This document shows, in pieces, positions 33,122-40,974 of a stretch of DNA of 64,000 nucleotides; the stretch's first letter is position 1; each line of letters begins with the position of its first letter. Made by a program: the position numbers and the translations under genes. Below the pieces are notes generated by a model. That model saw only the letters and a list, made by a program, of their open reading frames with translations, made no database searches and was not told the origin of the DNA. The stretch comes from Xanthocytophaga flava (GTDB lineage: Bacteria; Bacteroidota; Bacteroidia; Cytophagales; 172606-1): positions 372,001 through 436,000 of the forward strand of contig JASJOS010000006.1 of the NCBI GenBank assembly GCA_030068525.1, written 5' to 3'.

Positions 33122-33158
33122 AAACCTGCTTGTGGTATGCCCGCAAGCAGGTTTTTTT
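33122..33158 (+). terminator. intrinsic terminator of sucD
   Basis: AAACCTGCTTG at 33122-33132 pairs with CAAGCAGGTTT at 33144-33154, followed by a T tract. Confidence 0.88.
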
Positions 33159-33460
33159 ATGGATATACCCAATAAATAATTCGATTGGGTATTAAATTCT
33201 ACACAATTCCACAAAATAGTGAATGTAAAGGCTGATTTTAGCCTGAAAACTGCTGGCATGAGGTTTTTAAATTACTAGGCATACAGAACATAGGAGGAGA
33301 CTGAAAAGAGGGGGAGCGATTCAATCAACATAACAGCTGTTTACCATTTATTAGGTGGTGAACTAACAATTAGTAAGACATATAAGAGTTCTTTTTAAGA
33401 ACCTCAAAGATAATAAAGATTAGAGTGGGTTAGATTAAAAATAGACGGTGGTTTCGCTGA

Positions 33461-33494
33461 AAATAGTTGGTAACATTTACCAACTATTTTTTTT
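33461..33494 (+). terminator. orphan intrinsic terminator
   Basis: AAATAGTTGGTAA at 33461-33473 pairs perfectly with TTACCAACTATTT at 33477-33489 around a three-base loop, and a run of T follows. No protein gene ends nearby on this strand, since sucD already has its own terminator. Confidence 0.75.
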
Positions 33495-33703
33495 TGCCTT
33501 CCCTTTTCAAAATATGTGGTTTGCTATATAGTAATTTGAGTAGTCAATTCTACAATTACCTGCCAAATCACTTGCTGAAAAGCTTTTTATTCTGAGGTAT
33601 GTATTTTTCAATTATGTAAGAAATCTCAGAAAGAGGTTAGAAGATACATTAACCTTTTCTGTTTGATTTTCGTATAAAAAATAGTCATATAACAGATAAG
33701 ACA

Positions 33704-33889
33704 ATGGTACGCAGGCGATTACTTATATTATCAGCAATTCTACTTTTGATCTGGATAGCAGGGATGTTTGTATTTCATACTACTCTGGAAGGATATTTAC
33801 ATATGTTTTTACTACTGGCTACAAATAGTGCCCTATTTTGTATAGTGCGAGAAGAGAAAGAGAAACGTGCAGATGAGCAAATTGGGTAG
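33704..33889 (+). CDS. small two-helix membrane protein (lmo0937/DUF5670-like)
   Basis: 61 residues: a basic start (MVRRRLL), two hydrophobic helices (about 6-24 and 31-49) separated by HTTLEGYLH, and a charged tail (REEKEKRADEQIG). The layout of helix, Gly/His-containing turn and helix is that of the tiny stress-induced membrane proteins related to lmo0937; a closer member is at 58952. Its role is unknown. It stands alone, with long gene-free flanks on both sides. Confidence 0.65.
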   Translation: MVRRRLLILSAILLLIWIAGMFVFHTTLEGYLHMFLLLATNSALFCIVREEKEKRADEQIG

Positions 33890-34038
33890 TACTTTGTATA
33901 GGAGTTATATTTTAGCTTCAGTTTTAAAAATATAAAAAAGCTCACAAGACAAATTGTATTTTTTCTGTATTTTGACTTACTTGCGAGCCATTAATCTAAA
34001 GATTAAACCCTTTACTATAACAAACCACTTTTTAGCAC

Positions 34039-34074
34039 AAAAAAGCTGATCTTCTGTAAGATCAGCTTTTTTTT
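34039..34074 (-). terminator. intrinsic terminator of the SDR gene
   Basis: AAAAAGCTGATCTT pairs with AAGATCAGCTTTTT around the loop CTGT (34054-34057). A run of A on the left gives a U run on the minus strand, and a run of T on the right would serve the plus strand. Confidence 0.85.
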
Positions 34075-34093
34075 ATCTAAGGATAACGTAATA

Positions 34094-34960
34094 TTAGCTA
34101 TTTACTACAGTTCCTCCATTTACATGGATTGTCTGACCACTAATATAACTGCTGTCCTTGGAAGCAAGGAACACATAAGCTGGTGCTACTTCTGATGGCT
34201 GACCTGCTCGACCTAATGGCGTATCCTGACCAAATTTGCTCACTTTCTCTTTATCAAAGGTAGCAGGAATGAGAGGTGTCCATATCGGACCTGGCGCTAC
34301 GGCATTAACCCTAATTCCTTTAGAGGCCAGATTTTGGGAGAGAGCTCTTGTAAATGATATAATCGCTCCTTTGGTTGAAGAGTAATCCAACAAAGTAGGA
34401 TTGCCTTTAAATGCTGTTACTGAAGCCGTATTGATAATGGTGGCATTTTCAGACATAACGTTCAGAGCCGCTTTGGTGAAATAGAACATGGAAAATATAT
34501 TCGTTTCAAATGTTGCACTCAATTGCTCTTTCGTAATTGTCTGTATATCTTCCTGTGGATGTTGTTCGGCTGCATTGTTAACCAGAACGTGTAATTTTCC
34601 GAATCTTTCCACTGTCTGTTGAACTGCATTACGACAAAAGATCTCATCTCTGATATCACCTTGAATCAACAGGCATTGCTGACCTTCCTCTTCTATCATT
34701 TGCTGGGTGATATGGGCATCTTCGTTTTCTGTTAGATAAACAATGGCTACATGAGCGCCTTCACGGGCATAGTGTACAGCTACTGCACGACCAATGCCAC
34801 TGTCGCCACCTGTTATCAAAGCTACTTTGTTAGACAGTTTACCACTTCCTTTGTAATCATCACGAATAACTTCAGGCTGTGGCTGCATCTCAGTTTCCAA
34901 CCCAGGCTGGAAACTTTGTTCCTGTTTAGGAAAATGATTGGGATATTGATCAGTTGGCAT
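34094..34960 (-). CDS. SDR family oxidoreductase with N-terminal extension (YghA/general-stress type)
   Basis: 288 residues. A polar N-terminal extension of about 42 residues rich in Pro, Gln and Glu (PNHFPKQEQSF...) precedes the Rossmann core, which has ITGGDSGIGRAVA, NNAAEQ and S-x12-YSSTKGA. The C-terminus VNGGTVVNS closes the fold. The extension plus GGDSGIGRA is typical of the YghA/GsiB-adjacent stress dehydrogenases. The upstream neighbour CsbD is also a stress-type gene, divergently placed, which fits a shared stress response. The substrate is unknown. Confidence 0.9.
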   Translation of the reverse strand: MPTDQYPNHFPKQEQSFQPGLETEMQPQPEVIRDDYKGSGKLSNKVALITGGDSGIGRAVAVHYAREGAHVAIVYLTENEDAHITQQMIEEEGQQCLLIQGDIRDEIFCRNAVQQTVERFGKLHVLVNNAAEQHPQEDIQTITKEQLSATFETNIFSMFYFTKAALNVMSENATIINTASVTAFKGNPTLLDYSSTKGAIISFTRALSQNLASKGIRVNAVAPGPIWTPLIPATFDKEKVSKFGQDTPLGRAGQPSEVAPAYVFLASKDSSYISGQTIHVNGGTVVNS

Positions 34961-35304
34961 AATATAAAAGTAAATTGGTTATATATATAGAAAGTACTTA
35001 ATTCTAATAGGAGAGACGATAGTGTTGGACAAAGAATGGATTACTATTAACTGCTTTGTTATGTAGTTAAGTGGGGCTGATATCTGCAGTTAAAAACTTA
35101 TGCCTTTTACCAGTTAGTTATTGATGTTTTTGGGTGTGCAAAAAAGGCAACAGAAGCATGACCTTTTGGGGAGTAGATCATAGAAAAAAACAGTTTGAAA
35201 AGTAAGAAAGGGCTTTTAATCAGAGGCATGATTCTGGATATATCTGTCCTATAAGCAGTGATTTTAACACTGTATTTTGCTTATCAACTTAAAGTTATAT
35301 CGTT
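34961..35304. other. divergent region between the SDR and CsbD genes
   Basis: 344 bases without a gene; both promoters should be here. I saw no clear operator or sigma-54 element. Confidence 0.45.
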
Positions 35305-35490
35305 ATGAATAAGCTAACAATGAAAGGCAACTGGAACGAAGTTAAAGGAAAATTAAAGCAGAAATATGGTCAATTGACAGATGATGATCTAATATTTGCT
35401 GAAGGAAAAGATGATGAATTGCTGGGTCGTCTGCAACAGAAACTTGGTAAAACCAAAGATGAGATCCGCAAAGAAATCGCAGAGTTTTGA
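35305..35490 (+). CDS. CsbD family stress protein
   Basis: 61 residues with the full CsbD pattern: [53 protein letters not shown]. The family is a small helical bundle induced by general stress in many bacteria; its biochemical role is not known. The two-residue-shifted start (MNKLT before MKGNW) is normal. A hairpin terminator follows at once, so it is monocistronic. Confidence 0.93.
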   Translation: MNKLTMKGNWNEVKGKLKQKYGQLTDDDLIFAEGKDDELLGRLQQKLGKTKDEIRKEIAEF

Positions 35491-35510
35491 TAGGGGAGAT
35501 CTAGTAGCTG

Positions 35511-35544
35511 AAAAGGGCATGTTCATATAATGAGCATGCCTTTT
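35511..35544 (+). terminator. terminator of the csbD-like gene
   Basis: AAAAGGGCATG at 35511-35521 pairs with CATGCCTTTT at 35535-35544 with one bulged G, and T follows. Confidence 0.7.
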
Positions 35545-36046
35545 GGTTTATAAAACTTATACATTCTTTCGCTTGTGCTGTTTATTCGCTTTAGAACCAT
35601 GTATACAAGATTTCTTTCTTGGACGTCAAGCCAGAAACAAGCAATCGCATTGCTTATGGTTGATTCTGAAGCCAGATTTTGGCAACCTCGTAAGATGCGA
35701 ATGATTTGATAATATCCGAACTAGGCATTGCTTTCTTTGCTGATAACGCAGCAAAAATATTTGGTGAAAATATCCAGGCAAAATGCTTTAAGCCTGCACT
35801 AGAAAATGTGTTGTTTTGTAAGTTATTAACTATAGCTATTCTTGCTTTTATTTTGAGTTATTCCTTACATTTTTGTCAAAATCGACATACTTACAGGTTG
35901 ATCTCAGTGGGGATGGAAAAAAGTGAACATAGCATTTAGATAAGAAGAATATATATCTCTATCCTTATATGTGAGATTAGTTAGGTAAAAAACAGAAAGG
36001 GAACCAATATATCGGTTCCCTTTCTGCTGATGATAATAACGATTTT
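35545..36046. other. gene-poor stretch with weak ORF fragments
   Basis: A 36-codon ORF (from 35599) and a 77-codon ORF (35706-35939) lie in tandem, but neither resembles a protein family I know, and their residue use is odd (Cys, Phe and Ile scattered). They may be remains of a decayed gene. The right end holds the terminator of the OmpA-like gene. Confidence 0.35.
35993..36026 (-). terminator. intrinsic terminator of the OmpA-like gene
   Basis: CAGAAAGGGAACC at 35993-36005 pairs perfectly with GGTTCCCTTTCTG at 36014-36026. On the minus strand it is followed by a U-containing tract. Confidence 0.82.
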
Positions 36047-36742
36047 TTATTTTAGACTTAAACTACCGTCTTTTGCATCCTTTTTAAGGTCATCATTGGC
36101 AAACACTGCTACTTCTACACGTCGGTTTTGCTGACGTCCATTATCAGTGTCATTTGACGCAACGGGTTCAGTTTCTCCAAAGCCTCTAGTTCCCAAACGA
36201 TCAGTATCAACATTTAGTGATTTTAGATACTTACTTACTGCTTTAGCTCGTTTTTCAGATAGTTTCAGGTTATAATCATCTGAACCAACATTATCCGTAT
36301 ATCCATCTATTAGAATATTGGTGTCTTTGTATTTCTTTAATACATCAGCCATCTTCTGAATATTCTTCTTAGATTCGTCACTTAGTTCATCTGAGTTAAA
36401 TGCGAACAGAATACCTGAATTGAAGGTGATTTTTATACCTTCTCCAACCCGTTCTATTTTGGCATTGTCAACCTCTTTGTTCAACTCTGCCGCTTGTTTA
36501 TCCATATAGCGTCCTATAGCACCGCCTGCAACGCCACCAATTGCAGCCCCAATTATTACTCCGCCTGCAGTATTGCCTGCTTTGTTGCCAAGTATACCAC
36601 CTACAGCACCGCCTACAGCTACACCAGCACCAGTTCCTATGGCAGTTCTTTTATTGTTACGAATTGTATTACAACTAAATAATAGAGATGCACCTAGTGC
36701 AATGGTTACAATCGAGTTTACATTAAGAGTTTGTCTTTTCAT
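36047..36742 (-). CDS. OmpA family lipoprotein with glycine-zipper segment
   Basis: 231 residues. The signal ends in LLFSC, so Cys24 should be lipidated. Residues about 33-80 form a glycine-zipper (AIGTGAGVAVGGAVGGILG, then GGVIIGAAIGGVAGGAIG) able to insert in membrane. The C-terminal OmpA domain (about 105-215) has LIDGYTDNVGSDDYNLKLSEKRAKAVSKYL and GFGETEPVASNDTDNGRQQNRRVEV, whose Asp and Arg bind diaminopimelate of peptidoglycan. It thus tethers the outer membrane to the cell wall. It is monocistronic. Confidence 0.92.
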   Translation of the reverse strand: MKRQTLNVNSIVTIALGASLLFSCNTIRNNKRTAIGTGAGVAVGGAVGGILGNKAGNTAGGVIIGAAIGGVAGGAIGRYMDKQAAELNKEVDNAKIERVGEGIKITFNSGILFAFNSDELSDESKKNIQKMADVLKKYKDTNILIDGYTDNVGSDDYNLKLSEKRAKAVSKYLKSLNVDTDRLGTRGFGETEPVASNDTDNGRQQNRRVEVAVFANDDLKKDAKDGSLSLK

Positions 36743-37365
36743 AGTTATAAATTTTTAGTACTGCATATCTTTTTACAAAAAATATGCCTTTTTGTCTTAT
36801 TGAAACAATCGTTGATACAAGAATGTAGACCAATCATGTCTAAAATGTGGAGATTTCGGGACGAGCAAAACAAAAAAGAGGTACTTATACAATGGAATGC
36901 CTTTTTCATGTAGATAGTACGAAAGAGGGTAGATTTTACTGCCAGATGTATTACCTAAACTGATGAGTTATGGACTCCATTTTTGTGAATTCTATTGCAC
37001 TTATGTATTGTGTATCAGGGTTGTTGATTTGTATATACAATTACAAAGATGTGAAGAGTAATGTAACACGACAAGACTAAGTAGAATAGAAAATAGTTAC
37101 TACTAAACTAATCATTAAGTGAACTACTTTACTCAATATACTAAGGCGAATGAGAGCATACTTTCATTCGCCTTTTTATTTTTAAAGCTCAGTTATTTGA
37201 AATTTATAGTATGTGTAGAGATCAGCGGGCAAAAAGTGGAGGATTTTCTGCAATCATAGTGCTCCTTGTATTTTTTACTATCTATATATGCTGGGAATAG
37301 TATTTGAGACTATGTGTATAGAATAAATTCAATTTACTTAATTTTTTATCTCAATTGTATTAACT
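36743..37365. other. 623-base stretch without recognised gene, containing an orphan terminator
   Basis: Short ORFs here have no family resemblance. It holds the promoter of the OmpA-like gene on the left, a terminator at 37143-37178 with no gene ending before it, and the promoter of the barrel gene on the right. Confidence 0.45.
37143..37178 (+). terminator. orphan intrinsic terminator
   Basis: AAGGCGAATGA at 37143-37153 pairs with TCATTCGCCTT at 37164-37174, followed by T-rich sequence. The preceding 400 bases have no plausible plus-strand gene. Confidence 0.75.
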
Positions 37366-37995
37366 ATGAAAAAGGTACACTATGTAGGAGTAGTCGCTCT
37401 ATTACTTCTATTTTTTGCAACATCAACAAGCTATGCACAAGCTAAATTTGGTATCAAAGGCGGAGTGAATTTATCTAATTTTTATTCCGGAGATGATGTT
37501 AGTGACAACAACCTAAAACCAGGATTTCAAGCGGGTTTATATGTGAAGGCTCCAATTATTGAAGATGTATTATTTATTCAGCCTGAGTTGTTATATACTC
37601 GTAAAGGTGCTCAATCAACCTATAGTAATTTTATTCAGGGAAGTGGTAAGTACCAGTTTGGATTAGGATATGCCCAATTACCTGTTTTATTAGGAGTTGA
37701 CCTGGGAATATTTAATATTCATGCAGGTCCCTATGTGGCTTATCTGACAGATGCTAAAGTAAAAGATGTCGATAATGATGGTAGTATTAATGGAGTTACA
37801 GATTTGAACCGGGACAATTTCAATTCGTTGGATTATGGGTTATCAGGCGGAATCGGACTGGATTTTGAAGCCGCCCAGATTGGATTGCGCTATGATCTAG
37901 GACTACGTGAAGTAGGAGCTTCAGGGCTAGCAGGTGAACTAACTAAAAATTATAAAAACAGTGCTATACAACTATATGTAGGCTTCCATTTTTAA
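37366..37995 (+). CDS. PorT-like outer membrane beta-barrel protein
   Basis: 209 residues with a signal peptide (1-24, ending SYAQ). The mature part opens with KFGIKGGVNLSNFYSGDD and alternates short amphipathic strands: PGFQAGLYVKAPI, LFIQPELLYTRKGA, YAQLPVLLGVDLGIFNIHAGPYVAYL, LDYGLSGGIGLDFEAAQIGLRYDLGL, and it ends in IQLYVGFHF with the terminal aromatic typical of BAM substrates. It belongs to the eight-stranded outer-membrane beta-barrel domain (PorT/OMP_b-brl) so common in Bacteroidota. No specific function can be given. A terminator follows. Confidence 0.88.
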   Translation: MKKVHYVGVVALLLLFFATSTSYAQAKFGIKGGVNLSNFYSGDDVSDNNLKPGFQAGLYVKAPIIEDVLFIQPELLYTRKGAQSTYSNFIQGSGKYQFGLGYAQLPVLLGVDLGIFNIHAGPYVAYLTDAKVKDVDNDGSINGVTDLNRDNFNSLDYGLSGGIGLDFEAAQIGLRYDLGLREVGASGLAGELTKNYKNSAIQLYVGFHF

Positions 37996-38022
37996 GCGTT
38001 TAACAAGTACTGAATTTTTAAT

Positions 38023-38058
38023 AAACAGCCCTAGGTTTTCCAAAATCGAGGGCTGTTT
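38023..38058 (+). terminator. terminator of the PorT-like gene
   Basis: AAACAGCCCT at 38023-38032 pairs with AGGGCTGTTT at 38049-38058; the 16-base loop can add GTTTT/AAAAT pairs. Confidence 0.7.
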
Positions 38059-38365
38059 GCCATTTATATCATATAACACTGATATAAATTAATAATCTAT
38101 CATTGATAGTATTTACATAAGGTTAATTAAAATAGGATTGAACTAAAAAATCATATGGTACTTTTTCATTGTTGTTTGCAATAGTTTACACTACATAGAT
38201 TCTGTAAGTTTGGTTTTATGCCATAATTTTCATTGAAAGTATTGGATTATTAGAAACATAGTTACATATTTGAGCAAGAGACAGTGGATAGTGCAATCCA
38301 AAGAACCTTGCAATCTGATTGATGTATCGTCAATCGTGTTTAGAGTTTATCCACGCATCACGAGC

Positions 38366-38466
38366 TTGTTCTTGACTAAGCGTACACTGCCTACCGGTCC
38401 AAATTGCAGTTTGATTTAAGAAAATCAATGTAGGACCGGTAGGCGTGTACGCATCGAGTTGAACAA
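38366..38466. repeat. large nested inverted repeat / structured element
   Basis: Four concentric arm pairs lie in register: TTGTTC 38366-38371 with GAACAA 38461-38466; GCGTACAC 38380-38387 with GTGTACGC 38445-38452; GCCTACCGGTCC 38389-38400 with GGACCGGTAGGC 38433-38444; TTGATTT 38411-38417 with AAATCAA 38422-38428. The two middle pairs form a 20-bp stem with one bulged T. The region is richer in G and C than its surroundings. It could be a structured RNA or a mobile-element relic. Confidence 0.7.
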
Positions 38467-38539
38467 TCCCGTCCTAAGTATTGTACGAAGGTGATTGCAT
38501 ACTCTGTCTTTTTCACTGATTCTGATAGCCTATAAATAC

Positions 38540-38567
38540 AAACGCCTGACATTGTGCCAGGCGTTTT
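38540..38567 (-). terminator. intrinsic terminator of the tamB-tamL operon
   Basis: AAACGCCTG at 38540-38548 pairs with CAGGCGTTT at 38558-38566. It lies 22 bases past the tamL stop on the minus strand. Confidence 0.75.
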
Positions 38568-38588
38568 GCTTTTGGATAAAAGACAGAC

Positions 38589-40970
38589 TCAGAATGGATA
38601 TCCAATCGCTATATTAAAAATCAGGTTGTTACTACGCCATCTGGAATTGAAGATATTCACATTTTGGATCACCCAGCGATTGTTTTCCGGCAAATAAGGT
38701 ATTCTCAATGGGAATGCAGCATCCAGGCGTAGGACAAAAAAGCTGGCATCAAGCCGTAATCCCAAACCAGTACCTACAGCGATTTCTTTATAAAATCGAT
38801 TCCAGGCAAATTCTCCACCTGGACGTGCCGTATCACTTCTGACCAACCATATATTTCCTGCATCTGCAAAGATCGCACCTTTCAGATAGCCAATAATACC
38901 AAAACGATATTCAACATTTGTTTCTAGCTTTATATCACCTGTCTGATCTATGAAGTAGTTAGTATTGGTGTTTTGTAAGGTGCGAATATCAAAAGATCCA
39001 GGGCCAACAGACCGTGCTCTGAATGCCCGAATACTATTGGAACCACCCGAACTGAATTGCTTTACGTATGGCATCGTTGTCGCATTGCCATAAGCAAAAC
39101 CTGCTCCTGCAATAAAACGGACTGCATACTGATTCTTGGAATCTATATCGTGATAATATCGCAGATCAACATCTGCTCTGGAGTATTGAGAATAAGGGCG
39201 ACCAGCAATCTCGTAAGCTTTGTCGGAGGCATTTTCCTTTGATTTAGCCAATCTTTGAGTTAGGTAAGCAAGGTTACCTGAGAAGTCCAGACTTCCGGCA
39301 AAATAGATGTTATCTTTTTTGCGTTCATCCTGTTCTCCTGTCTGTGAGTTATAAGTGAAAGTGTAACGAGATCCTAATATAAACTGATTACGTAAACTAC
39401 GTTGTAAGTATGGATCATTTTGCAGCCGGCTTTCAAACAACTCAGATATGTTTCCTAATTGGAAAAAGGTAATATCTGCTGGGTAAAGTGTGTGGTTTTT
39501 TTTAGCTGTCTCTCTCCATGAATAACCATACGCAATATTTAACGAGTTAAGGAGAAAATAATCTACCCTGTTTTGCAGTTTGAATCCTACCTTCATAGTC
39601 GTTTGGGGCATATATCTGTGTGAAGAGTAGGGGATATGGAATGGCGAAATAAAACGAGGTATAGTAAGGCTGGCCTCACTACCTAGCTCGTACGCATTGA
39701 CAGGACTTTGTTGTTTGGCATTGGCTTGTACTTCATAAGCTCCATTAATCTGAAACTGGAAAAGCTCTGCCCCTTTTAAAAAATTGCGGTTGATGAATGA
39801 GGCTGTTACTGCCGGCCCGACAAAGTTGTTGGATTTGGAATTAATCTGTACTTCAAATCGCAGTGATTTTTTTAACAACGGTGTAAGTAATATACGCACC
39901 CGAAGCAAGCTGTCTCCTTTGGGTGTAAACCGAATATTAACAAATTTAAAAACACCCAAATCTGTGAGGCGGCTTAAGGTAAGTTCATGATCTATACGCC
40001 GATACAAACTGTCTTTGTGCAAATTGACAGAGTTGAGAATAATTTCCGGGCGGAAATCATTGCGACGATAACGATATTTATATCCCTCAATAGTATCCGT
40101 TGCATACTTCCCACGTGTAGTAGAATCACGTGTGAGTTGGTACTGGTTAACGATTGTAATAGTATCGAGGCGATACACTTTTTTCGCTTGATCGGGTATA
40201 TTTTCAAATCCGAGATATAAATCAACCTGTCGTTTGCCTACACTACTGTCAGCATTGAAAATCAGATAATTACTGCTAAAATAATAAAAGCCACTATCAC
40301 GTACTGTTTCAGCCACCCGTTTAATTTCTTTTTCCAATGTAGCTAACTTATAAATGTCATTGGTTTTGAGAAGACTTTCTTTGGGGAGACCTGTTGATAA
40401 ATTACCATATACAGAGTCCAATCTTTCATAATGTATATCACGAATTCGATAGGGTGGAGTTATTATATAAGCTGTATAGTCAACCGCTGCTGTTTTTGAT
40501 TTTTTTGTAACCGCAAATTCTACATTGGCTTCAAAATATCCATTGTTTTGAAGCACAGTTTTAAGATTAAGAGAAGTTCGTTCTGGTGAAACATCGCTTA
40601 AGAAAACAGGGGGACGTCCTAGTTTTGTCTTTATAAAATTGCGAAGACCTTTTTTTTTCTTGGGGGTACCTGCAATGTAGTAAAACCATACTGTAGGCCT
40701 CATACCCAGAAAGCTTTTATTAGGAGCAGGTTTCATTACTGCTTCTATCTCCGTTTCCAGCTGACTTCTGTTAGGTATGCCTCCATTGTGTTTAAACTTC
40801 AGGTCAGCGCCGGTATATAAATATTTGCCTTCTGGAATAAAGCGTGTACCTGTACAGGCTGTAATAGTTATTATCCATACTAGCAAACAAGAACGACTAC
40901 ATAAAAATTTACATAGACCTAAGTAAACAGAATCCTTTTGATGATGAGTTGTATGAGGTTTGGATTTCAT
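38589..40970 (-). CDS. tamL: translocation and assembly module lipoprotein TamL (BamA/TamA family)
   Basis: 793 residues. The N-terminus has a hydrophobic stretch ending in ITACTGT, a lipobox (Cys about 39), which distinguishes the Bacteroidota TamL from proteobacterial TamA. POTRA-like repeats follow (for example LKTVLQNNGYFEANVEFAV and LTLSRLTDLGVFKFVNIRFTP), then a 16-strand surface-antigen barrel from about residue 390 to the C-terminus, with FSSGGSNSIRAFRARSVGPG as the conserved L6-type loop (RxR in RAFRAR) and a terminal aromatic (IAIGYPF). With TamB it is thought to assist outer-membrane assembly or lipid transport. It begins 4 bases after tamB ends. Confidence 0.92.
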   Translation of the reverse strand: MKSKPHTTHHQKDSVYLGLCKFLCSRSCLLVWIITITACTGTRFIPEGKYLYTGADLKFKHNGGIPNRSQLETEIEAVMKPAPNKSFLGMRPTVWFYYIAGTPKKKKGLRNFIKTKLGRPPVFLSDVSPERTSLNLKTVLQNNGYFEANVEFAVTKKSKTAAVDYTAYIITPPYRIRDIHYERLDSVYGNLSTGLPKESLLKTNDIYKLATLEKEIKRVAETVRDSGFYYFSSNYLIFNADSSVGKRQVDLYLGFENIPDQAKKVYRLDTITIVNQYQLTRDSTTRGKYATDTIEGYKYRYRRNDFRPEIILNSVNLHKDSLYRRIDHELTLSRLTDLGVFKFVNIRFTPKGDSLLRVRILLTPLLKKSLRFEVQINSKSNNFVGPAVTASFINRNFLKGAELFQFQINGAYEVQANAKQQSPVNAYELGSEASLTIPRFISPFHIPYSSHRYMPQTTMKVGFKLQNRVDYFLLNSLNIAYGYSWRETAKKNHTLYPADITFFQLGNISELFESRLQNDPYLQRSLRNQFILGSRYTFTYNSQTGEQDERKKDNIYFAGSLDFSGNLAYLTQRLAKSKENASDKAYEIAGRPYSQYSRADVDLRYYHDIDSKNQYAVRFIAGAGFAYGNATTMPYVKQFSSGGSNSIRAFRARSVGPGSFDIRTLQNTNTNYFIDQTGDIKLETNVEYRFGIIGYLKGAIFADAGNIWLVRSDTARPGGEFAWNRFYKEIAVGTGLGLRLDASFFVLRLDAAFPLRIPYLPENNRWVIQNVNIFNSRWRSNNLIFNIAIGYPF

Positions 40971-40974
40971 TCGT

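Larger units (their letters stand above)
33091..33703. other. 613-base stretch with two terminators and no recognised gene
   Basis: After the sucD terminator there are about 300 bases with no ORF, ending in a second terminator-like hairpin at 33461-33489. A small RNA between them is possible but unproven. The rest leads to the small membrane gene at 33704. Confidence 0.45.
37996..38588. other. 593-base gene-free stretch between convergent genes
   Basis: It contains a terminator at each end and, between them, a large nested inverted repeat (38366-38466, listed separately). No ORF of note. Confidence 0.5.
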
